A stretch of 64,000 nt of DNA from Urechis unicinctus (lineage: Eukaryota > Annelida > Polychaeta > Xenopneusta > Urechidae): assembly GCA_034190875.2 (NCBI GenBank), contig CM067344.1, positions 68,571,527 through 68,635,526 of the forward strand, read 5' to 3'. The position numbers and the translations under genes are program-made. This document shows positions 13,605 to 24,013 of this stretch, piece by piece (position 1 is the first letter of the stretch; each line of letters starts with the position of its first letter). Under the pieces are notes generated by a model, which saw only the letters and a program-made list of their open reading frames with translations, was not told the origin of the DNA and made no database searches.

Positions 13605-14075
13605 TGTCATATTCCTGGGTTGAATATGTAGTGTTTTATCTTGGCTGGGCGTCTTTATTGTTATCTGTTTTATTGCCATCGTTGTATGTGTTCTATGTCA
13701 CATCCCGTCTTTCTGACCATCGTTGTTCCTTAATTGTAATTGACCCATCTGGACATGCGTAGTCGCCTGTGTGCATTTGATGTTTATAACATCCGGTCAG
13801 TTGGGATTACCCATCGTAAAAATGCTGAGGCGGGTGTACCACAATCAGCCGAGATGGACCCTTCTCCTCGCATCCTCTGATTGGATGTATGTTATTTAAT
13901 GTATATGTATCGATATGTGATTGGCTGGAGGACCAGCAAAGTATTGTGGTACGGTTGAGGTGCGAGGCAGTCGAGGCACGAAGAGAGAGAGAGAGAGAGA
14001 GAGATATTGGAAATAAAGAGACTTGTTACTCAAAAACGGACTTGTACTATTTACCCCCAATCGTAGTACATAACA
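13605..14075 (+). repeat. 3' LTR of the Ty3/gypsy element
   Basis: A 471-bp direct repeat of 7407-7878, with about three substitutions plus a length change in the GA microsatellite. It ends CA directly before the CTCT duplication. Confidence 0.95.
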
Positions 14076-14079
14076 CTCT

Positions 14080-15094
14080 CGATCGCATCCACAATGTCGT
14101 CGTGTAGCAGTCCAATGTCTGACCGGCTCATTCATCGCCAACCGCAAGATCGAAAACTTGCAAGACGAACATTTCTAGGTTTGCACACGCGCTTGGTGTC
14201 TGTGACGTCGGTGTTGTGACATGTTGTTTGGATAGAGCATAAAACGCCTGCAGGCAAACAACGATCCACTTCTGTAGCATCCTTCAATTCGTGGTTTAAG
14301 GTTTCGGTCGATAGGATGATATGGACAGAAGACAGCATTAGAAGTAATTGTATCAGTAGCTGATAAAAACACGCATGTTCCCAGCGCACGCTAGATGTTC
14401 AATGTCTAAACTTAGTTTTCCTGATGGCAACATCAATGCTGGTTGAAGGGTCGCCAAGCATGAGGTACTTCATTCATAATGTACATAATACACTAATGCC
14501 ACATCATCTACGGTACACGTCCAGTCGCTTTAACGCGGCCGCGTCAAACAATACGAATTCCTTTCAGTTCCACACCTCGCTATGGACAATTATCGCACCT
14601 GATAGATGGGAATGTGAATATCTATTATTCCTCAAATTTCGTTGGATTAAGTCTACAATTTGAGGCAATTATCAGAGCATTCGTAACATACTGTAAGAAA
14701 TATTTGTAGGGGTAGGACTGTTTGCGTTGGACCACAGCAATAACTATGTCATACTGGAGAGTTATTTATCATACATTCCATAGAGTGCCGACATTTCTGA
14801 CAGCTGTATGGCATTTTGCTCCTCACACTACGCACCTCCTCTCCATAGAAGCGTAATAACCCGGGGCAATAATGAAAACCGCGGAAGCAATGTCAAACGA
14901 TACTTGGCACTTCTCGCAAAATCCGTACATTAAACGTGAGCTGTCAGACTTGATGACCTCCGTGTATTTTCCCCAAAGCATGAACTTTCTAAATATTCAC
15001 ATCTCATGAAACATCGTAGGCCAAACATAATGAAATATTGTGGTGCTGTTTGAACGATTTATGTGGAAGTATTCTTCGATTCCAAATGATATTT
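14080..15094. other. Intergenic DNA, no gene recognised
   Basis: Between the LTR element and the 3' end of the zinc-finger gene. No open frame with domain character, no repeat of note. Confidence 0.5.
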
Positions 15095-15100
15095 TTTATT
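15095..15100 (-). terminator. Candidate polyadenylation signal of the zinc-finger gene
   Basis: AATAAA on the minus strand about 270 bp past the stop codon at 15371-15373. Position is sensible for a short 3' UTR, but a six-base match in AT-rich DNA is weak evidence. Confidence 0.4.
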
Positions 15101-15370
15101 AAGACGACACACCACTAAAATCATTAATTTCACAACGGACAGCGGCTAACGAGGCGACCTACAAAAACTAAATAGCAGACATTGAAGACGTTGGTGGTCT
15201 GGCTAGCCGCTTCCTAGAGATAGCCAGATGAACACATCGCGACCTTTTCTACCACAAACGTCACTCGTTGAAAAAACCCATCAATCACACTCATATACCA
15301 ATGTTTAACACCATATCTCAAATACACACAAACCACATGCCTAAATAAAAACACTACACTATTGCAAAGA

Positions 15371-15863
15371 CTATACGTGAATGGATTTCAAGCTGGCATG
15401 GCCAGCTTGAGCGGCAAGCAGTGGTCCAATATCAGTTACCATGACAACCGCCTCTCCTTCCAGTTTAGGATCGTTAAAAGCACTATAAACATCATTGCCC
15501 TCATCATCTTCAGCGTCGTAGCCCCAGTCTATATCCGCATCATGAGAGACTGGCTCTTGTTTCGGTCTGAAGTGGTCCAATCGAATATGCTGACTCAGTT
15601 CCGATTCTTGATAAGTTACAAAGCTGCACAGATGGCAGCAATACTTAATGCCCATGTTGTTTGAGCTGGAGGAACTGGGTGGGTTGGCCGAGGCAGCATC
15701 TAGTGAGCTCGTTTCGCTGGTGGAGGGCGAGTGGAGACTTTGTAGGCTGCCTGCACGACAGCGGTCTTGTCGACTGTAGAAGAAGCGCTCGCCTGATGTC
15801 AAGTCAATCATGACAATGGGTTCTGTGCTGTGACGTGCCACACAGTGCCGCCTCACGCGAAAC
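15371..15863 (-). CDS. Zinc-finger gene, last coding exon
   Basis: Acceptor TGTTCAG, phase 2. The first residues complete the split finger as RRHCVARH, giving a C-x2-C-x12-H-x4-H finger. One more finger follows ([19 protein letters not shown]). The C-terminus is acidic. Stop TAG at 15371-15373. Confidence 0.88.
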
Positions 15864-16426
15864 CTGAACACAGGTCAACGAGGGGCATATTTACGCATGT
15901 ATTGCTTACCACTTATGCATACAAAGATTAGGCTCTTAACAGGATAAATATCCGGTAGTTGAAAGGACCAGTGACGAGCGGAAGACAACATACACCGCAC
16001 ACCGTGATCCGAACAAACTGACCAGGTAATATCTGACTTGCCATAAGCACAACAGTCGCCCATTAAGGTGTGCAAAGTCTGATTTCAAGGCTAATAAGAT
16101 AGGTATTGATTAGAGACATTGCACACGATTCTAAAACAACAATTATAGCGCACTAAATCAGAGAGTTATTTAAAAACAGATCAACAAGAATTGCAAGTCA
16201 ACCCAATACACATACAAACACAACCACATGCATATATATGTATATATAAATGTATGTATATATACATATACACACACATATATATATACATAGTATACAG
16301 ATATATATAATATATATATATATATATTGATATACATATATATAATTATATATACATATGATATATATTGATATACATATATTTATGACATAAATATATA
16401 CATATGCAAATGTATATATGTTAATG

Positions 16427-16494
<68 letters not shown>

Positions 16495-16515
16495 AACATA
16501 TATTTATATATAAAC

Positions 16516-16552
<37 letters not shown>

Positions 16553-16575
16553 AATATATATATTATATATATGTG

Positions 16576-16615
<40 letters not shown>

Positions 16616-19600
16616 GGCATATGTGCTTGTGATTGTGTAAGTATGAGGGTATGTGTGTTTAATATCTATCAAGAGCAACTCACTGCATGACATATTTCTT
16701 GTCGCAGTAGCCACACTGCCACCTTGGCGGGTTATGAGACACAGCATGCATCTTGTAGTGCTCCTTGTTGGCTGTGCTGTACTTGCACAACCTACAGTGG
16801 AAGTAACCTTCTGCATCAGCCTCAAGCGGAATATCAAATGGCTGACCTTCAAAGAATACTGGAAAACAAATCCAAATATCCCTCAACTGTGGATGAATAT
16901 TTTAAGGCATCTCAGATTAATTGGATTTGATTACTTCCCGAGTTTATATTTACGATTGTTTACTGACCTTGGTTGGAACTGCCGTCAGATTCGGTGCCCG
17001 GGGTTTCAGAACGAACAGGGGACGCTTCCTCTTTTACCCAAGACGTCCTCTGTTTTTTACTATTGGGACTGAAATTGGTCTCCACTATGGGCCTCTTGAT
17101 AGACACCCGTTTACTGGTGTCGATGGATATAGGAGCCGGTGTCGACTCCTTGCCGTATCCTTGGTATATTTCCGCTTTGATGTCCGGAAGAGCTGGGGCT
17201 GTGACACCTTCGTTGATCCTGATAGATTGAACGCGGACACCGGGGTGTTTGTGGTTGAAATGTTTAGATATATGACTGGGGTAGAGATAAGCGGCATGGC
17301 ACAGCGCACATTTGAGACGTTTCTGTCCATGACGTAACAGCATGTGTTCGGACACTTTAGCTTTCCTCAAATGGTAATAATCGCACAAGGGACAGCGGAA
17401 TATGAGGGTACCTTTCTTGAGGTGACGATTCCATTCAGCAGTGGAGCGTGGATAATTACATGTGGATTTACGAGCTGTTTCAACAGAAGATTTTTTCGGC
17501 TGGTGCTTCTCAACTCGAGCTTCTTTGTCGTGTTCTTCATTATCGTCAAGAACGTTGGCGATTGTGTTATAAATCTCAGCTGCCCCGGTATCAGGGGCTG
17601 ACGGAGGTGTGGGCTCAACGTTAGTAGCAGTACATCGAGATCCAGTCTTCTCTGGGCTGGTGACGAACATATGTGTGGAGGCATCCAACATATCCCAAAG
17701 CTTCTTTTCCATGACGGGTTCCTTGCGCATATTGTACTTGATGGCAACACCTCGGTGTTTCATGCGGAAATGCTTCTTCATAGTCCCATTGTCAGGTTCC
17801 TGGTAATCACACAAGGCACACCAGCATGGTCGGTAATTAATATGACGGCAAATGTGCCGAATAATGTCCCTCTTTGCGTCTTGCTTAAGTCCACATTCAG
17901 CACATTTGTACATTGTTCGTTTTCTCAGAGAGTGCTGCGTCTTGCGACCAGATTTAATGCGTACGAAGCTTTCAATCACCTTAGCTTCCATATCTTTGTC
18001 ATGCTCTTCTCTAAAGAGTTCTTCTTTGCCAATATGGGCAGAGCGACAGTGCTTCTTCACGGAATAGCCCCTGACGGCAGTGAATCGGGTGCAGTAAATA
18101 CACTTGTAAGGTCTGTAGTTGAAGTGAACCATAACATGGTGCTTCATATTGGTTGGGGCGACGTCATTCGTCTTGTAATTACAGATATTACACCTGTACT
18201 CATTGGTATTCCTTACTGTTTCCATGGTATCCTCGTCAAATTCGTCCTGACATTTCTTGCGCTGAGTTACACCATGCCGGTTTGAGGGCAAGCTTTTACC
18301 ACATGGGCCAACCAGTTTCTTCTCATTTGCATTAAGCTCTCGGAAATTGTACGGCAAATCATTGTGTCTGCTACGAATATGTCTCTTCATATTTTCTCGA
18401 TAGAGACATATACTAGAGCAATAGCCGCAGCGAAATGGTCCCCCTTTCTTATTTTGATTTCCAAAATAAGCTTTCTTCTGTCGAACATTCATTGAACTGA
18501 ACAAATCTTGAGCGGTGATATCTGTCTCATCCATGGCATCGTCTACGGGCATGGTAATCCCAGACGGCTTCTCGGAATTCGGCTTGGACACCATATCTAA
18601 AGGTTGATATTTAACTGCCTTTCCTTTATGGCGAGCAAGACAATGTGTCTGTACTTTTGATGCCAACGTTGCTTTAAAGGAACAGTAGCAGCACTGAAAC
18701 ATCTGATGAAGCTTATGGTGAGCTTTCAGGGCAACTAATACACTTGTCCGGTAAAGGCACTTGTCACATTTGTATTCATTTCCCTCCAAGCGAGGTTTGA
18801 AATCTTCTAGACCACTCCTTCCTTCATCGTTTACCATGAGGTCTTCGGGCAGTTCCTCTATGTCTTTTGGTGTCGTAGACGCTTTCTCTGAGACCAAGTG
18901 AGAGAAAGACTTAGTTTGGGGTATTTCCACCACCTCCATCTGTGTCTCTAAATACTGCGCTTTCTCTGTAGTTATATGTCGCACAAATTTGGCCAAGCCA
19001 CGATGCTCTCTTGCCATGTGCCGCATGGCCAGGTGGTTTTTGTAGAAATGCTGAGTACAGTGACCACACCGTACTGGCTTGAGTTTCAGATGGTGACAGA
19101 TTAGATGATAACGCAGTTTGGCTCGGTTACCCTGTATGCCACACAACTTGCAGCGCATCATGATATCTTTAGAAGACTTCAGCTTGGGTGTTTCATGGAC
19201 ATTGCTGCACTGCGCACCCGTAGACTCCTCCATAGCTTTAACAATGTCAACACTGAGACTAGAGTCTACTCTCTCAATGTTCTTTTCGATGTCTCCAATG
19301 TGATTGGAAAGCACGTTGATGAGGGTGATATCCATCCCTGCATGTTCAGTCTCAACGTGCTTCTTGGCAATGTCCCACTTCCAGAAGTTCTCCATGCAAC
19401 ATGGACATTGAATAGGGTGCAGCTTGAGATGATGAACGGCAACATGGTACCGATGTCGAACCCGCGAATCGACAAGACCACAAAGTTTGCATCTCCACAA
19501 CTCCATATTCTTCTTTTGTCCTGATGTTGAAGCTGTGTTGGTATCTTTAGAATTTGTAGGTCCATAATCGTTCGCTCTTATTGATGTGAACATCATGTCA

Positions 19601-22600
19601 ATGCCTTTTTTGTTCTCAGGACCCTTTTTCCAATTCCCACTGGATGATTCAGGAGCTCCACTGATGGACTCTATATGGCGGCATATATACTCAAGATTTT
19701 CAGTTAGAACATTGACAAATGCAACTTCCTTATCTGGATGTTCTATCATCACATGGCGACGAATGGCATCTTTCTTCCAAATATACATGCAGCAATACGG
19801 GCACCTCAAAGGTTTGAGTTTCATGTGTCTGGCGAGAACATGCATCTTCACTTTGATTTTGTTTCCAAGCAAGCCGCAGAGCTTGCATCTCCAAATAATA
19901 TCATGTCTCCTTCCAGTGGAAACTGACTCGGACGGGTTTACAGTCTCTTCTTGTTCTTTCTTCGAGGTTTTTGGGGTCTCAACTGAGTACCGCAATTTGC
20001 GTGCTTCGTCTTTCTTCTTTTCCTTCCCCGTTGGACCAGCTCTTTCCTCGTTGGGAACAGGCATAGGTTGTCCGGGTTTCGGTTCACCACCTTTGAATAT
20101 CGAGAGCATACTTCTGATGTCTTCATCCAACAGAGATTCCTCATCAAGGATAGGAACGTCCTCATCGGTAACAACAGAATAGACGGCCGTCTCACCATTT
20201 TCGTCAATGGGTTTGACACATTCCATCTCTCCGCGGCGATGTTTAATCCCACCAGACATGTGGGGGTGTGCTCGCGCCAGGTGGCTCCGTACAGATCCAG
20301 GCTTGTTGCCTTCAAAATTGCAATAGCGACAGGTGTATTCCCTGCGCCTCAAGTGCTGTGAGAAGACATGGCGCTTGGTGTCGATTGCACTCCAGCGGGA
20401 GATGTAGGAGCAGTAGGCGCATTTATGGAACTTAGTCCCTCTCTTCACTGGTATACTTTTCCTGGGGGTAGAGCTTTTTTGTATCGAGTCATCTTCAAAA
20501 GACGTCGAGAAGGAGGCACCATGTGTTGCTTCTGATTCAAGGGTTGGAAAGCTTTGGTCACTTCTATCAAGTTCAGACGCAACAGCATCTAAAGGTTCTT
20601 GCTTGATGAGGACTGGTAGTGAAGCATCACTGCCCAAACTGGATTTCTTTGAAGTTTCAGGGTTAGTGCCAGGCTCCGATTTGATATGGCAAGATTCTGC
20701 TGCCGTAACATTGGAACGCTTTACAATAACAGGCGGCATATCAGGGTGCTTCCTGCTCAAATGTCTCTTAAGTTTGTTGATTTCCACCATAGCTACATCG
20801 CAATATTTGCAGGCATAAGGGTAGTACTTAATATGAACAGCCCAAATGTGACGTCTAAGGGCCGACGTTCCTTCCTGCTCATACCCACAAATGTTACATC
20901 TTAAAATGTTCGTGCTGCATTTATCCATGTATTTCTCAGCATTAGCTTCCATCATACTTCTCTCCTGTTCATAGTTCCCCCCTGTACAATCTTCAATGGT
21001 GACACCATCCATGACCTCTTCAGATGAGCGATCATTGGTTCCACAAGACCGTGTAGAACCTTGACCTTGATCATGATGGTGGTTTAGATGGTCTTTTAAA
21101 GCATCCCGATTTACAGCTTCATAGTCACAATGCTGGCATTTGATTTTGTGTTTGTTTTCAAAATGCTGGGCAACCTTTGCAGGGTTTTTATGCATGAAAA
21201 CACAAGAGTTACATCTGTATAGATCCATACAGGGCACTTTCGTGCAGAATTGGGCATAAGCAGATTCATCTAGTGAGTTCTCCATACACTCATTCATTGA
21301 ATCGTCGTCATCATCATCATCGTCGTCGTCGTCAACATCCTCATCATCAGCCATACTAGCAGCCATCTGGTAACATTGTTCGATACATTTAATAAAAAAA
21401 AATCATATAAATCGTATCCATATAAAATTTCACTGATATTTGAACGAGAGAAAAAAACTATAACATCTAATAATCAACGGCATGAACATATCTTGACTGA
21501 CCTGAGTTGAGAGTGAGCTAGCCGGAGATCTGGCACCTTCATGTTGCCTGGGACTCTCAGCATTGCTTGCTTCTGTTGCATGACTCTTTATGTGGCGGAT
21601 CAAATTGTACCGCACTTTATTGGAAAAGTTGCATTTGGGACACTTGACTGGTGATTTGAAGATCATTTCCGTAGGAAGACTACGTTCAAATTCAGCCAAG
21701 GTGGCAGAGGTGAGTGATTTTGGCAACGCAGGTACCTCCTGGGGCGTGATTGTCTGCTGCGGGACTGATGTGGTAGCATATGGCGACTTATAGTTGGTAG
21801 TCCAACTGCCCATTTGTTGGTAGACCACAGGATCTCCCGAGGATCTGCGTGAAGTCACAAGCCCTTGTCGAGTACTTTTCTTGGCTACACGTTTGACAGG
21901 TGCATCATCCACCATTTCTCTCTCTTTCAACAGTTTTCCTCCAGTTATCCGTATGGCAGAACCAGTCCTTGTTGGGTGGTACCTATGGATGTGGTACGTT
22001 GCCCCTTTTATGTTGGACCCTTTGTACTTGCAGTAAGGGCAGGCATATCCCTCTTGAATATTTGCATTCTTGGTATGTGTAGTTTTGTGATTGGCAAGAT
22101 TCTTGTAACTGGTAGTAGTGTAGGGGCATATGCTGCATCGGAGAATTTTTATCCCAAGATGTGGTGTTGCATCCTGGTGGTTGTCTGTATTGGACATCTC
22201 AGAGAGCGAGGAGGATGTGTCTGACTCGAGTGCAGACCTGTCTTCTGCGCCAGTGCCGCTATGGGTTTTGATATGGTCTATATAAAGTTTTTGTTCATTG
22301 GTACTGAAGCTGCAAAAGTCGCAATGGAGTCTGTAAATTTGCACGTTTTGTTTATCGGATACTTGTGATGCTTGTTGCACCTCTCCGACAGCGAGAGCTT
22401 CGTAATTCATGGTAGCATAGTCGGGACCAAGTATTCGTTGCCTAGAGCTGGCATATTGGGCACATACTTTACGCACCATATCCAGGTCTTTATCAGGAAT
22501 ACCACAAATATGTTGGTAGAACGACGTTTCGGCACTATGCATCTTCTGAATGTGGCGAATGAACTCGGACCGCCAGATGTACGAACCTCTGCAGAAAGGA

Positions 22601-23920
22601 CAAAGGCACATGCCCTCCATGTATGCAACTGTCACTTGCTGAACCTCAAACTTAAAAGGTTCTCGTGGATGTTTGGCCAGTATATGGTCCTCAATTAGTG
22701 ACATTTTGTTGGTGTTCCAGTGGCAATGCATGCAAATGTAGTACCTAATGGAATGTTCTCCTTCATGGTGCTGCATGTGGTTCTGAAATACATGTCTGGA
22801 ATTAACACTGTACGGGCATACAGGGCACAGATAAGGGTGAGGTGTTGGCCGGCGGTTTTTATGAATGGCTTCATGAACAGACATAGTTTTCAGTGCGTTG
22901 CATCGGTAATTGCATTCCCTGCACTGCAACGGCATTTGAACCAAGCACCCATCCAAACGAATATCAGGAGATAGAGCTGGAATATCATCGGACTCTATTG
23001 TTTCTGAGTCATCAGCTTCGGGACAAGTTGCTGGCAGAATAGTGTTAACATCACTGGTTACTGAAGACTGATCTTGTGGGCTGTTTATGGGACAACTACT
23101 CTTGTCTTCCAGGGAATGGTGTGATAGAGAACGGTTCTCGTCTTTCTCTTTATCAAATGGAACATTTGCGACTGGAGATGGTTCACTTTGCATGGAACAG
23201 GGCACAATTCGAAAGCTCATGTTGATTTTCTTAGGGTCTGTTGGGTGCTTTTCTCGAAGGTGCTCGAGAATCTCTTTTTTGAGAGAGAAATTCTGCCCAC
23301 AATAAGGGCACTTCATTACTTTACTGATGTGCCCGTTTATGTGGACTACAAGGTCATTGACCCCGGTAAATGACCTCGAACAAAAGGAGCAAGAATAATT
23401 ACTGTCATCTGCATGACTAGACAGTAAATGAGTGTGCAGTTCGCCCACCTGGTTAAACACTTCACAACAGCCCCCTGAACTACACTGGAACTGTCCGCTA
23501 TCTGAACCAGAATTCATTGTGCTCACATGGATCGCGGTTACATGGGCTGCTAGTTCTTCAGCATCCACATATGTAGTTGAACAAAACGCACAAGGAAGTG
23601 TTCCTATACTTGCATGACGCAAAAGTAAGTGAATGAGGAAAGAATCTTCATCAGCAATTTGAAAATCACATGATTCCATTCCACATCGGTACAGTTTTGG
23701 CAATTTCTGACTAGTCTGAGTTTCTTTCTGTATCCTTAGGTGTTCCATCACTTGCTCCAGTCCCTTTCTGGTCTTGCTATTCTCATACACCCGTAGTCGA
23801 CTACACGTCTCTTCAACAACTGAGAACATCAGAAACCGCATAACATGCAATGTCAATCACAATTGTGGCATGATTAATTCTACAACTGGAACAGCACTAA
23901 ACATACATGGATGCATATTA

Positions 23921-24013
<93 letters not shown>

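Larger units (their letters stand above)
7407..14075 (+). mobile_element. Ty3/gypsy LTR retrotransposon, chromodomain-type, broken
   Basis: A complete-length element of about 6.67 kb bounded by two direct LTRs that begin TG and end CA, flanked on both sides by CTCT (7403-7406 and 14076-14079), a 4-bp target-site duplication. Between the LTRs lie, in order on the plus strand, a gag region with a CCHC knuckle, retropepsin, reverse transcriptase, RNase H, integrase and a chromodomain-like tail; protease-RT-RNase H-integrase order is diagnostic of Ty3/gypsy. The two LTRs differ at only a few positions outside a short GA microsatellite, so the insertion is young. The coding interior is nevertheless broken, with roughly half a dozen interruptions. 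It lies in intergenic DNA about 1.3 kb beyond the 3' end of the zinc-finger gene and in opposite orientation to it. Confidence 0.95.
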
